Positions 34,420 to 42,914 are shown, counted from the first letter of the stretch. The stretch: DNA of 64,000 bases from Paenibacillus crassostreae (GCF_001857945.1 NZ_CP017770.1:124001-188000); one strand, 5' to 3'. Notes: a model not told the origin generated them from the letters alone. Translations and numbers: made by a program.

Positions 34420-34683
34420 TCAAAACGTAGAGCCAAGAACCCCGAAGCGGTGATGAAGCACATTGATTTCATGACCAGAACTGAAACGGGACGGGTATTC
34501 AAGAACGGCTTTGAAGGAACACATTATACGGTGGAGGAGAATGGGCAGTTGGTGGTGAGTGACCAAGAAAAGTACACGAAGACCTGGTACAAAGATTGGT
34601 GGGCCAAAGAGAAGGACAACGTACTGGTATGGAGCGATTTCTACGAGATTTATGAACAGCAGCAGGCTGCTTTCAAGCAATAA
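34420..34683 (+). pseudogene. Fragment of an ABC solute-binding protein gene
   Basis: The frame reads AKNPEAVMKHIDFM, then TRTETGRVFKNGFEGTHYTV and KTWYKDWWAKEKDN before a stop. The NPEAVMKHIDFM helix followed by a short loop and G..GTHYTV is the pattern of the C-terminal half of LipO/YtcQ-type sugar-binding proteins. No N-terminal part, signal peptide or ribosome site is present. It directly abuts a GH43 fragment and lies beside intact relatives of both genes, so it is a decayed duplicate. Confidence 0.6.
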
Positions 34684-34687
34684 AGTA

Positions 34688-34764
34688 TCATGCTGCCCCA
34701 GTATTTGCCGTGTCGGCGACGAGTGCTATTTGGTCACGAGTTTATTGGAATATTTCCCTGGGGT
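34688..34764 (+). pseudogene. Fragment of a GH43 gene (N-terminal part)
   Basis: The stretch encodes PSICRVGDECYLVTSLLEYFPGV. This is nearly the N-terminal residues of the intact GH43 enzyme 350 bases downstream (PSICRAGDDYYLVTSTFEYFPGV). It breaks off at the first base of a repeat also found at 42.85 kb, so the junction of a deletion is visible. Confidence 0.8.
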
Positions 34765-34821
34765 CTTTATGCGTGTATGAACAAAGCAACTCTAATTACA
34801 ATTTAACAAGAGTAAACGACA
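34761..34821 (+). repeat. Direct repeat, copy 1 (partner at 42846-42908)
   Basis: GGGTCTTTATGCGTGTATG and the following ~40 bases (AAAGCAACT...AGAGTAAACGA) recur at 42.85 kb with a few differences. The other copy begins in the 3' arm of a terminator hairpin. Here it is joined to the GH43 fragment. Confidence 0.85.
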
Positions 34822-34846
34822 GCGTGGGTAAGTGGCGGGAGTATTG

Positions 34847-34890
34847 ATGTCTAGATAATGCTACTTATACGACTTGAAAATGAAGGTTTA
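34847..34890 (+). promoter_or_regulatory. Shared upstream motif of the xylan genes, copy 1
   Basis: ATGTCTA, ATGCTA, TTA, GAC.TGAAAAT and AAGGTT occur in the same order and spacing as in the region upstream of the sugar-binding protein at 37.7 kb, over about 44 bases with one indel. It lies ~165 bases before the GH43 gene and is a candidate binding site for the adjacent AraC regulator. Confidence 0.6.
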
Positions 34891-35056
34891 TTATCTTGGA
34901 TGTGAAATATAATGGATGTGGATTTAATGGAGCTTTATTTTCTCTATCCCATCTAGAAAACGTGAGGCACCACCGACCTGTGTGCGTTTATGAAACCGAT
35001 AAAAATAAAAAGAAGCATAAGATTATCTAATGCTAACTAGACAGGAGTGCGGTTAT

Positions 35057-36580
35057 ATGCAATATACTAATCCCGTAATACCGGGCTTTCATCCGGACCC
35101 CAGCATTTGTCGGGCTGGTGATGATTATTATTTGGTCACAAGTACATTTGAATATTTCCCTGGAGTGCCTATTTTTCATAGCAAAGATCTAGTCAACTGG
35201 CGACAGATCGGTCATTGTCTTACAACAGAAGTACAGTTGCCATTAGCTAATTCATGGAGTTCAGGAGGGATATTCGCACCGACAATCCGTTATCATAACG
35301 GTTGGTTTTATATGGTGACAACCAACGTAAGCGGAGTCGGGAATTTCTTTGTTAAAACGAAAAACCCAGCAGAAACATGGTCAAATCCGATACTTGTTGC
35401 CCAGGACGGAATAGATCCATCGCTAACATTTGATGATGACGGACGCGTATACTTTCAGTCTTCCCGCACCGGTGATCAGGGTCATGCTATTTATCAGTGT
35501 GAAATCGATATTGAAACCGGCAGCATGCTGACAGAGAGCCACCTATTATGGAAAGGAAGTGGAGGGGCTTATCCGGAAGCTCCTCATGTATACAAAATAA
35601 AGGGTTACTATTATTTGATGATCGCTGAAGGTGGCACAGAATATGGACATATGGAAACCATCGCAAGAAGCAAACATCCATTTGGACCCTATGAATCTTA
35701 TTCAAATAATCCTATTCTCTCGAATAGAAGTATGGAAAGTAGCATACATGCAACCGGTCATGCAGATTTGATAGAGACTCAGGACGGCAGCTGGTGGGCT
35801 GTTTGCTTGGGAATCAGACCGGCCTCATACCCTATGGCTCATCATTTAGGCAGAGAGGTGCATCTTGCTCCTGTAAGCTGGACATCTGAGGGTTGGCCGG
35901 TAATCGGCAATGACACGCATATCGAAACAGTCATGGAGTCTCCGAAGCTACCCGAAGTCCAATGGCCTGAGAAGTCGATCAGAGATAACTTTGACAGTTC
36001 AAATCTTAGATTGGATTGGACCTTTTTGCGAAATCCCGTGCAAGGAAGCTGGTCATTACAGGACCAACCAGGACATCTAGTACTGCATGGACATAAAACG
36101 TCTTTGAATGAAACGGGTTCTCCTGCCTTTGTAGGCAGACGTCTTTGTCACTTCACTTGTAAGGTAGAAGCACAGATGGAATTTGAACCGCTTAACGATG
36201 GCCAAGAAGCAGGATTAACCGTATATATGAACGAAAAGCATCATTATGATCTAGCTGTAAGGTCTATAGAAGGAAGCAAAATGATAGTCTTTCGGCGAAC
36301 TGTCGGTTCACTGAAAGTAGAAGAAATCCGTGAATGTCCGGAGGGGCCAATTGTGCTTCAAATTCAGGCTCTGCGAGATAAATTTATAGCTTCAATCCGC
36401 ACTCCAGAAATCGAACCCATTGAAATGGGGTGGGGGGAAACTCATTTTCTTAGCACAGAAATGGCAGGAGGTTTTACAGGAGTATTTGTTGCCATGTATG
36501 CAACCTCTGAAACGGGAGAATCCGCCCCTGCGTTATTTGATTGGTTCGATTATGAGCCGGTTGAATTGATGGAGAAATAA
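35057..36580 (+). CDS. GH43 beta-xylosidase/alpha-arabinofuranosidase
   Basis: This enzyme of about 507 residues has an N-terminal five-bladed GH43 propeller and a C-terminal beta-sandwich typical of XynB-type enzymes. Likely catalytic residues are Asp14 in HPDPS, the pKa-modulating Asp in DGIDPS and the acid Glu in YPEAPHV. No signal peptide is present, so it acts inside the cell on imported xylo- or arabino-oligosaccharides. ATG 35057 follows AGGAG; an earlier ATG lacks homology. It is related to the second GH43 gene on the opposite strand at 43-44 kb, and an adjacent AraC regulator and binding protein support a pentose-oligomer utilisation role. Confidence 0.92.
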   Translation: MQYTNPVIPGFHPDPSICRAGDDYYLVTSTFEYFPGVPIFHSKDLVNWRQIGHCLTTEVQLPLANSWSSGGIFAPTIRYHNGWFYMVTTNVSGVGNFFVKTKNPAETWSNPILVAQDGIDPSLTFDDDGRVYFQSSRTGDQGHAIYQCEIDIETGSMLTESHLLWKGSGGAYPEAPHVYKIKGYYYLMIAEGGTEYGHMETIARSKHPFGPYESYSNNPILSNRSMESSIHATGHADLIETQDGSWWAVCLGIRPASYPMAHHLGREVHLAPVSWTSEGWPVIGNDTHIETVMESPKLPEVQWPEKSIRDNFDSSNLRLDWTFLRNPVQGSWSLQDQPGHLVLHGHKTSLNETGSPAFVGRRLCHFTCKVEAQMEFEPLNDGQEAGLTVYMNEKHHYDLAVRSIEGSKMIVFRRTVGSLKVEEIRECPEGPIVLQIQALRDKFIASIRTPEIEPIEMGWGETHFLSTEMAGGFTGVFVAMYATSETGESAPALFDWFDYEPVELMEK

Positions 36581-36602
36581 AAATAAATTTCAAGTGATTG
36601 TT

Positions 36603-36635
36603 GCAGCAGCTCAGAAGAGCCAGCTGCTATTTTTT
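36603..36635 (+). terminator. Rho-independent terminator after GH43
   Basis: An AGCAGCT/AGCTGCT stem is followed by ATTTTTTTG. Convergent with the AraC gene. Confidence 0.8.
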
Positions 36636-36658
36636 TGTAAGATAGGGGACTAACGTAT

Positions 36659-37519
36659 TTATTTTTTATTTCTAAAGGACTTAGGAGACATACCGTATGT
36701 TTTTTTGAATTGGCGCGTGAGGTAATTGCTGTCGTTAAAGCCGCACTCGTATGAGATTTCCGTAATTGAAAGATTAGTTTGATTTAACAACGTGCATGCT
36801 CGTTCTAAACGAAGACGCTGTAGATAAGCGATCGGCGTTGTCAGATAATAAGCCCGAAATAATCTATTTAAGTGTCTAACCGAAATATCTGATTTGGTCG
36901 CTATTTCTTCAAGTGTAACTTGCACAAGATAGTGATCCTCAATATAAGAAATCGCATTTGCTAGGTGCATTAGACTGGCATCTATTCCTTTCTCCTGATG
37001 GTCATATTGTCTTGATAAATAAACGACAAGTTCCATAAATCGGGAAGCGAGCATGGTTTTATAGCCGTGAATTTTCTCTTCATATTCCTTAATCATGATC
37101 GAAATGAGGGAGGCGACGTACTCCAGGCTTACAATCGATATGTTAAGTTTGCTTTTATAAGGATTAATACTACGATAAAACGGTTCCAAAATAAAAAGGG
37201 CTTGAAAACCGTTCAATGTTCGCAGATCAGATCCGGCAGAATTGAGCATTTCAGGTTTGTACATAATATTGCAAATTTTGAAGTCATACGGGTCCTTATA
37301 GGCATGCGAAGTTCCACTGTTAATAACAAAAACATTACCTTTTTTGATAAAAGATTCTTCGCTATTGACGATATGGGTAGCATGTCCATTCAGCACAATG
37401 ACAAGTTCAGAAAAGTCTACATGGTTATGAAACGTAGTGTTCTCCTCATGTGATCCATACTGAATGAAAAAGGGGAAATGCTCATCCCTCGTAAACAAGT
37501 TCAAATATACATTACTCAT
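36659..37519 (-). CDS. AraC-family regulator with cupin sensor domain
   Basis: The 286 residues comprise an N-terminal AraC_binding cupin (HNHVDFSELVIVLNGHATHIVN, FVINSGTSHAY) and a C-terminal AraC double helix-turn-helix (VTLEEIATKSDISVRHLNRLFRAYYLTTPIAYL; SITEISYECGFNDSNYLTRQFKKTYGMSP). The cupin usually binds a sugar. It lies between a GH43 gene and a divergent sugar-binding protein gene. Their upstream regions share a ~44-base motif, so it is the likely pathway-specific regulator. Confidence 0.92.
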   Translation of the reverse strand: MSNVYLNLFTRDEHFPFFIQYGSHEENTTFHNHVDFSELVIVLNGHATHIVNSEESFIKKGNVFVINSGTSHAYKDPYDFKICNIMYKPEMLNSAGSDLRTLNGFQALFILEPFYRSINPYKSKLNISIVSLEYVASLISIMIKEYEEKIHGYKTMLASRFMELVVYLSRQYDHQEKGIDASLMHLANAISYIEDHYLVQVTLEEIATKSDISVRHLNRLFRAYYLTTPIAYLQRLRLERACTLLNQTNLSITEISYECGFNDSNYLTRQFKKTYGMSPKSFRNKK

Positions 37520-37552
37520 ACTTAATCGATTCCCACCTATAAAAAATTTATA

Positions 37553-37594
37553 ATGTCTATATCATGCTATTTAATGACCTGAAAATCAAGGTTA
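37553..37594 (+). promoter_or_regulatory. Shared upstream motif of the xylan genes, copy 2
   Basis: This counterpart of the motif at 34847-34890 lies between the AraC gene start and the divergent binding-protein gene. TGACCTGAAAATCAAGGTTA is the best conserved part and contains an ACCT..AGGT dyad. Confidence 0.6.
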
Positions 37595-37711
37595 ACCGCC
37601 AAATTAATAGTTAAAATGAAAAAGGTAAAAGGGTAACATCAAATGATTAGGATGCCCTTCACAGATCAGTACGAAAGTCATATTTTGATAAAAATAAGGG
37701 GGAAAGATGGG

Positions 37712-39415
37712 ATGATTACAATCTTATCCAAAAAAATTGGAATACTGGCTCTGACTAGTGCACTGCTTATTTCGGCAGGTTGTAGCAGTTCTGGTAACGA
37801 TTCCGCTAGTACCAAATCTGGTAACAACGCAGACGATACAAGTCCAATTACGTTTTCTTTCTTTGGCGCTGACGCAAGTCCTAACTGGAACAACATGCAG
37901 GATGATGTGGGTAAAGAAATTACCGCAAAAACTGGCGTTACGCTAGAAGCGGAATACGATGTTGGTAGTGGCGGAGGACAAACCAAGATCGCTTTGATGG
38001 CGGCCAGCGGCCAATACCCCGATATCGTATATGCGAAGGGTGAACTCAACAAACTAGTTGATGCCGGAGCGATCATTGATCTAACAGATCTTATCGATCA
38101 GCACGCTCCCAATATTAAAAAGGTTATGAATAGTAACATGAATCGTATGAAATACAGTAATGATGACCAAGCAATCTACTCTATTCCGACTAACATTGGT
38201 GTAGATCAACAGGCCTTTGATGTAACCAACGGGTTTGAGGTCCAGCTTCGGGTATTAAAAGAACTGGGGTATCCAGAAATTAAAACGGTACATGATTTTG
38301 AAAGCGTACTAAAAGAATATGTAGCTAAACATCCAACAACGGATGGACTACCGACCATCCCACTTACACTGAACGCTGATGACTGGAAGATCATGATTAC
38401 GGTAACCAATCAGGCTGATGTGACAACAGGTGGAACAAATGATGGCGAATATCATGTAAATCCCGATACTTATGAAGCTATGCTTCACTATAAACGGCCA
38501 GAAGAAAAGGATTATTTTCGCTGGTTAAATCACATGTATAACACAGGTCTGCTTGACAAAGATTCTTTTGTTCAAAAAGAAGACCAGTATAAAGCCAAAA
38601 TTGCCAGTGGACGAGTACTTGGTCTCACCTCTGTGGAATGGGAATACCAGGACGCTGAAAATGCCTTGAAATCCGAAGGGAAGGACGAGTATACTTACGG
38701 GCATTTTCCGGTGACTTTGAATGAGCAGTATAAAGATCACTCTTTGCAGTCGATTGGTGTTGATGGATACGGTATTAGTATCACAACCGATTGTGAAGAT
38801 CCGATCCGCGCGATCAAGTTCCTTGACTGGTTATCCTCAGAAGAAGGTCAAGTACTGAGAAACTGGGGCATTGAAGGCAAGCAATATAATGTAGAAGATG
38901 GGAACCGTGTTATTCCTGACGATATTCTTGACCAAAAAGTAAACGATGCGTCGAATTTCACGAAGGAAACAGGCATCGGTCTATATTCCATTTTTGGAGT
39001 CCGATATGGGGATGGCGTTAAAGATTCCACTAATAATTACTATACAACCAACTTCCCAGAACAAATTATCGCCAGTTACTCTGATGCTGAGAAAGAAACT
39101 TTAGCAGCTTATAACGCAACAACCTGGAAAGATTTGTTCCCCAGCGAAGATGAATTTCCTGTCAAAGAGTGGGGCGCATTATACAACATGCAGGCACCAA
39201 CAGATGGAGACTATCCAGTCATTTATCAGAAAACACAAGATATTGTCCGCAAACGGATCCCAGAAGCAATAATGTCCAAACCGGCTGATTTTGATGGAAT
39301 TTATGACAATTTTATTGATGAGTTGAACAAAGCTGGAGCAGAAAAAATGGAAAGTGAATATTCCGAATTGGTCAAAGCAAGAGTATCGCTCTTCACCGGC
39401 AAGGACGTTCAGTAA
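37712..39415 (+). CDS. LipO/YtcQ-type sugar-binding lipoprotein (orphan)
   Basis: This solute-binding protein of about 567 residues has a lipoprotein signal ending at ISAGC. It has SBP features ITFSFFGADASPNWNN, KIALMAASGQYPDIVYAKG, a WLSSEEGQVLRNWGIEGKQY segment and a C-terminal RKRIPEAIMSKPADFDGIYDNFIDELNKAG helix. The long form and motifs match the binding proteins that work with LplB/LplC (YteP/YtcP) permeases on complex oligosaccharides. No permease genes flank it, which is unusual and may reflect local rearrangement. ATG 37712 gives a normal signal peptide and follows GGGGGAAAG; the frame is open further upstream. Confidence 0.9.
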   Translation: MITILSKKIGILALTSALLISAGCSSSGNDSASTKSGNNADDTSPITFSFFGADASPNWNNMQDDVGKEITAKTGVTLEAEYDVGSGGGQTKIALMAASGQYPDIVYAKGELNKLVDAGAIIDLTDLIDQHAPNIKKVMNSNMNRMKYSNDDQAIYSIPTNIGVDQQAFDVTNGFEVQLRVLKELGYPEIKTVHDFESVLKEYVAKHPTTDGLPTIPLTLNADDWKIMITVTNQADVTTGGTNDGEYHVNPDTYEAMLHYKRPEEKDYFRWLNHMYNTGLLDKDSFVQKEDQYKAKIASGRVLGLTSVEWEYQDAENALKSEGKDEYTYGHFPVTLNEQYKDHSLQSIGVDGYGISITTDCEDPIRAIKFLDWLSSEEGQVLRNWGIEGKQYNVEDGNRVIPDDILDQKVNDASNFTKETGIGLYSIFGVRYGDGVKDSTNNYYTTNFPEQIIASYSDAEKETLAAYNATTWKDLFPSEDEFPVKEWGALYNMQAPTDGDYPVIYQKTQDIVRKRIPEAIMSKPADFDGIYDNFIDELNKAGAEKMESEYSELVKARVSLFTGKDVQ

Positions 39416-39439
39416 TACCAAAGAGATTAGTAAGATGAA

Positions 39440-39483
39440 AAAGGCGACTTCTTCTTCGAATTATGAAGAGAAGATCGCCTTTC
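39440..39483 (+). terminator. Rho-independent terminator after the binding-protein gene
   Basis: AAAGGCGA...CTTCTTCTTC pairs with GAAGAGAAG...TCGCCTTT, forming a long interrupted stem followed by TTTCTT. A TAAGAAAGTATAA sequence just after it recurs downstream of the terminator at 55.1 kb. Confidence 0.8.
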
Positions 39484-39527
39484 TTAAAATATAAGAAAGT
39501 ATAAGTTGCATTAAAAAATACGAATCC

Positions 39528-39566
39528 GCTGGATATGACAATACAAGCATCATATCGACAGTTTTC
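39528..39566 (-). pseudogene. Remnant of the GyrI-like gene
   Basis: ACAAGCATCATATCGACAGT and flanking bases match the GyrI-like gene (34107-34146) with 24 identical bases in a row and a similar lead-in. The rest of the gene is absent. Confidence 0.75.
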
Positions 39567-39587
39567 ATGTGGAGTTTAAGATTGTAT

Positions 39588-39616
39588 TTGACACGACACC
39601 AAATGGTGTCTAAATA
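39588..39616 (+). promoter_or_regulatory. Promoter with ArsR-type operator in its spacer
   Basis: TTGACA and TAAATA are separated by 17 bases. Within that spacer lies the perfect palindrome GACACCAAATGGTGTC (39595-39610). A repressor bound there would block RNA polymerase, consistent with autoregulation by the ArsR-type protein encoded next. Confidence 0.75.
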
Positions 39617-39641
39617 TAAATAGTCATTTGGAGAGAATGTT

Positions 39642-40034
39642 GTGAACGATAATAACCAGTCGCGGGATGTATTTGACGCGATTGCAGACCCAACTAGGCG
39701 CCGACTGATTTACCTGCTAGCAGAGGCAGAGGAAATACCGCTTCATGAATTAACAGCACAGTTTCAAATGGGCCGTACAGCGGTATCCAAGCATTTGACA
39801 ATCCTTAAAGAGGCCGGACTAGTACTTGACCGAAAAGTCGGCAGAGAAACGCGGTTTAGGCTGAACGCCTCTCCACTCAAAGAAACGGTCACCTTGACGC
39901 TTCAGGATTTAGGAGGCGGAAAGGTGAACCTTCATCTCGAACAATCCGGATTCTCAAATACTCAAGGACTCGAAGGTGCTAAGTATGGCTGGAGTGCTTG
40001 GTGCATCGAGCTTGAAAAGGTGTTGGAACAATAA
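39642..40034 (+). CDS. ArsR-SRPBCC chimeric regulator (in-frame deletion fusion)
   Basis: The first ~80 of 130 residues are an ArsR-type winged helix (VFDAIADPTRRRLIYLLAEAEEIPLHELTAQF, GRTAVSKHLTILKEAGLV, RETRFRLNASPLKE). The remaining part reads TVTLTLQDLGGGKVNLHLEQ, GF, then a W.IELEKVL end. That is the C-terminal third of an SRPBCC/AHSA1 protein, a family normally encoded by the gene next to such regulators. The fusion point is where the ArsR C-terminal helix should begin. I infer a deletion that joined two adjacent genes in frame. The DNA-binding half may still work. GTG start with a GGAGAG site. Confidence 0.75.
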   Translation: MNDNNQSRDVFDAIADPTRRRLIYLLAEAEEIPLHELTAQFQMGRTAVSKHLTILKEAGLVLDRKVGRETRFRLNASPLKETVTLTLQDLGGGKVNLHLEQSGFSNTQGLEGAKYGWSAWCIELEKVLEQ

Positions 40035-40451
40035 CCGCATTCGGCACTAACTATCTCCTCTCAAATGCTAATTTAGTGGGAACGATAATTGACTCTGCTT
40101 GACCGAATCATCATTAACCGGCTGCATGTCTTATGCATGCAGCCGGTTTATGTCTACTTAAGTCAATCTGATAAGATGGATAATATGAAAAGGTATCCTT
40201 TACAAAGTCCGGAGTTCAGTTCCCATTATGATTTTCTTAATTGAAGAATGGAGAGCATGAGGGTGGAGCCATCTCTAACCAATAAATTGTAATGTAAGGA
40301 CACAATCTGAATATTCGGGAAAAAGCTATCGCATCATCTCCCTGGTTAGAAAAATAAAAGATGCAAATACGGGCTGCTGGACTTTCTATGCACGACGAAT
40401 GGTACAATGTAAATTTAAGTTGAAATTAACACGATCGGAAGGATGTTAATC
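40035..40451. other. Intergenic region with a 13-bp inverted repeat
   Basis: AACCGGCTGCATG (40116-40128) pairs perfectly with CATGCAGCCGGTT (40136-40148), but only a weak T-rich tail follows. It probably terminates the ArsR chimera transcript. The remaining ~290 bases up to the UvrA-like gene show no recognisable gene. Confidence 0.5.
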
Positions 40452-42707
40452 ATGAGTGAATCTAATCAGGAATTTATCGTAATCTCAGGTGCGAGGGAAA
40501 ACAATCTCAAGAACGTATCCTTGCGCATTCCCAAGCGAAAAATCACGATTTTCACCGGGGTGTCCGGATCTGGCAAGTCATCGATCGTCTTCGATACGAT
40601 CGCCGCAGAATCTACACGATTGCTGAATGAGAACTTCAGCATGTTCGTGCGCACTTTCCTGCCCCGCGTTCCGCAGCCGGATACGGACGCGATCGAGAAC
40701 CTGAGCATGGCCGTTATCGTGGATCAGAAACGGCTGGGCGGTGGTTCCCATTCCACGATGGGCACGATCACCGATATTTCTCCTATTCTTCGTCTTCTCT
40801 TCTCCCGAGTGGGCCAGCCTTTTGTTGGATCAGTGAACATGTTTTCGTTTAACGATCCGCAAGGCATGTGTCCCGAGTGCAACGGGATCGGTCGCAGGCT
40901 GGGCGTCGACATGAGCAAGGTGCTGGACAAGTCAAGGTCGCTGAATGAAGGGGCTATTATGTTACCTGACTATTCGGTAGGCGGCTGGGAGTGGAACATG
41001 ATCGTGCAGTCGGGGGACTTCGATCTCGACAAGAATTTGAGCGATTATTCGGATGAGGAACTGGAGCATCTGCTGTATGCCAAGGCGAGGAAAGTAAAGA
41101 TGGATTTCGCCGGAAAGGCAACGAATATTACAGTGGAAGGCGTCATTGAGAAATTCACCAACAAATACATCAAGCAGGATGTGAAGACGAAGTCCGAACG
41201 CACGCAAAAAGCGGTTACGCCTTTCATTTCCGAGGGCCCCTGCTCCAGTTGTCACGGCGCTAGACTCAGTCAGGCCGCGCTCAACTGTAGGATCAATGGA
41301 CTCAACATTGCGGAGCTGTCCTCCATGGAGGTCGGACAGCTCATTAGCGTCATTCAGGAGATTAACGACGCGATCGCTGCGCCGGTCGTCAAGTCGCTGA
41401 CAGAGCGGCTGCAACATCTGGTGGATATAGGACTTGATTACTTGACGTTGGACCGCGAGACTGATACATTGTCCGGTGGCGAGTCGCAGCGCGTCAAGAT
41501 GGTGAAGCATCTGAGCGGCAGTCTGGTGGATGTCACTTATATTTTTGATGAGCCCAGCGTTGGCTTACACCCCCGTGATGTACATCGGTTGAATGAATTG
41601 CTTCAGAAGCTGCGCGACAAGGGCAATACCGTAATTGTCGTCGAGCATGATCCCGATGTGATCAAGTTGGCAGATCATATTGTCGACGTCGGGCCTTATG
41701 CTGGTAGCCGAGGAGGTATCATCGTGTATGAAGGAAGCTACCAAGGCCTACTGGAGGCAGGTACACTGACAGGTACCCATATGAAGCGGCCACTCCAGCT
41801 GAAGTATGATTGCAGGCAGCCATCCGGCAAGATGTCCATCAAGGATGCCGTACTGCACAACCTTCAGAACGTGAGTGTAGATATTCCAACCGGAGTGTTG
41901 ACAGTAGTTACCGGTGTCGCCGGCTCAGGCAAGAGTACGCTGATTAACCAAGTATTTCTCAGCCAACATCCGGATGCGATCGTCATCAACCAATCGGCGG
42001 TAGGCGTGTCAACACGCTCGAATCCCGCGACCTACACGGGCATTATGGATGATGTGCGCAAAGCGTTTGCTTCTGCGAACAAAGTCAATCAAGGATTATT
42101 CAGCTTCAACTCCAAGGGGGCTTGCGAAAACTGCCAAGGGCTAGGTGTTGTTTATACTGACCTCGCATTCCTCGACAGCGTGAAGCTGCCATGCGAAGTT
42201 TGTGGAGGCAGACGATTCAAGGAAGAAGTACTCGAGTATAAGCTTAACGGCAAGTCCATTGCAGAAGTTCTCGAGATGACAGTGGAGCAGGCATTAGAAT
42301 TCTTCCAGCTGAAAGAGGTTGTGCGCAAGCTCCAGGCGATGAGCGATGTGGGGCTGAACTATATAACGCTCGGCCAGCCGCTCAGCACGCTATCGGGCGG
42401 GGAATGCCAACGCATTAAGCTAGCAAGCGAGCTTCATAAACAGGGCAGTATCTACGTGTTGGACGAGCCGACGACCGGTCTGCATATGTCAGATATCGGT
42501 CATCTACAAGAGATCATGAATCGCCTTGTGGATGCCGGCAATACAGTAATCGTTATCGAGCACAACCTTGATGTGATCAGCCAAGCGGATTGGATCATCG
42601 ATATGGGACCGGACGGAGGCAGCAAGGGCGGCCAGGTGGTATTCGAGGGCACACCGGCGCAGATTATCCATGCGGAGCAGTCGATCACAGGAAGATACTT
42701 GATGTAA
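40452..42707 (+). CDS. UvrA-like ABC protein without UvrB-binding domain (UvrA2/DrrC class)
   Basis: This protein of about 751 residues has two ABC modules as in UvrA: Walker A GVSGSGKSS and GVAGSGKST, signatures LSGGESQRVKM and LSGGECQRIKL, and Walker B regions YIFDEPSVGLHPRD and YVLDEPTTGLHMSD. Zinc-binding CPECNGIG, CSSCHGA and CENCQGLG...CEVCGGRR motifs are present. True UvrA is ~940-950 residues, and the segment for UvrB binding is missing. Such short proteins are linked to tolerance of DNA-intercalating drugs and occur in antibiotic producers. Base composition is clearly richer in G+C than its neighbours, suggesting acquisition. ATG 40452 follows GGAAGG. Confidence 0.87.
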   Translation: MSESNQEFIVISGARENNLKNVSLRIPKRKITIFTGVSGSGKSSIVFDTIAAESTRLLNENFSMFVRTFLPRVPQPDTDAIENLSMAVIVDQKRLGGGSHSTMGTITDISPILRLLFSRVGQPFVGSVNMFSFNDPQGMCPECNGIGRRLGVDMSKVLDKSRSLNEGAIMLPDYSVGGWEWNMIVQSGDFDLDKNLSDYSDEELEHLLYAKARKVKMDFAGKATNITVEGVIEKFTNKYIKQDVKTKSERTQKAVTPFISEGPCSSCHGARLSQAALNCRINGLNIAELSSMEVGQLISVIQEINDAIAAPVVKSLTERLQHLVDIGLDYLTLDRETDTLSGGESQRVKMVKHLSGSLVDVTYIFDEPSVGLHPRDVHRLNELLQKLRDKGNTVIVVEHDPDVIKLADHIVDVGPYAGSRGGIIVYEGSYQGLLEAGTLTGTHMKRPLQLKYDCRQPSGKMSIKDAVLHNLQNVSVDIPTGVLTVVTGVAGSGKSTLINQVFLSQHPDAIVINQSAVGVSTRSNPATYTGIMDDVRKAFASANKVNQGLFSFNSKGACENCQGLGVVYTDLAFLDSVKLPCEVCGGRRFKEEVLEYKLNGKSIAEVLEMTVEQALEFFQLKEVVRKLQAMSDVGLNYITLGQPLSTLSGGECQRIKLASELHKQGSIYVLDEPTTGLHMSDIGHLQEIMNRLVDAGNTVIVIEHNLDVISQADWIIDMGPDGGSKGGQVVFEGTPAQIIHAEQSITGRYLM

Positions 42708-42722
42708 TCATCAATCCTCGTT

Positions 42723-42803
42723 GGTGCAGAGAAAATGGAGCAGGAATATACCAAATTAGTTAAAGTAAGAATGTTTCTCTTTACAGGTAAGGATGTACTA
42801 TAA
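42723..42803 (+). pseudogene. 3' remnant of a LipO-type binding-protein gene
   Basis: The frame reads GAEKMEQEYTKLVKVRMFLF, then TGKDVL and a stop. The intact binding protein at 37.7-39.4 kb ends GAEKMESEYSELVKARVSLF, then TGKDVQ. Only the last 26 codons survive, starting 15 bases after the UvrA-like stop, so the UvrA-like gene is inserted against, or has replaced, a second copy of the binding-protein gene. Confidence 0.88.
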
Positions 42804-42824
42804 TATTAACAAGCATATTGAAAA

Positions 42825-42854
42825 ACCCTTACCAGCTTGAGGTAAGGGTCTTTA
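42825..42854 (+). terminator. Terminator of the lost binding-protein gene
   Basis: A perfect ACCCTTACC/GGTAAGGGT stem with loop AGCTTGA is followed by CTTTA. Confidence 0.75.
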
Positions 42855-42908
42855 TGCGTGTATGAAACAAAGCAACTTTGATTACAAATTATCAAGAGTA
42901 AACGATCA
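42846..42908 (+). repeat. Direct repeat, copy 2 (partner at 34761-34821)
   Basis: This copy starts in the 3' arm of the terminator and runs almost to the stop codon of the minus-strand GH43 gene. About 55 of 62 bases are shared with copy 1. Confidence 0.85.
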
Positions 42909-42914
42909 GACACA

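Noticed and set aside
34450..34683. Independent small gene of 77 codons
   Set aside because: The frame is open upstream of the first start codon, lacks a ribosome site and reads as the interior of a sugar-binding protein; listed as a pseudogene instead.
39480..39505. TAAGAAAGTATAA sequences after terminators at 39.5 and 55.1 kb as a mobile repeat
   Set aside because: Only ~20 similar A+T-rich bases in two places; too short to call a mobile element.
40962..41510. 182-codon antisense frame in the UvrA-like gene
   Set aside because: Typical shadow frame of a G+C-richer gene. The plus-strand product has full UvrA motifs.
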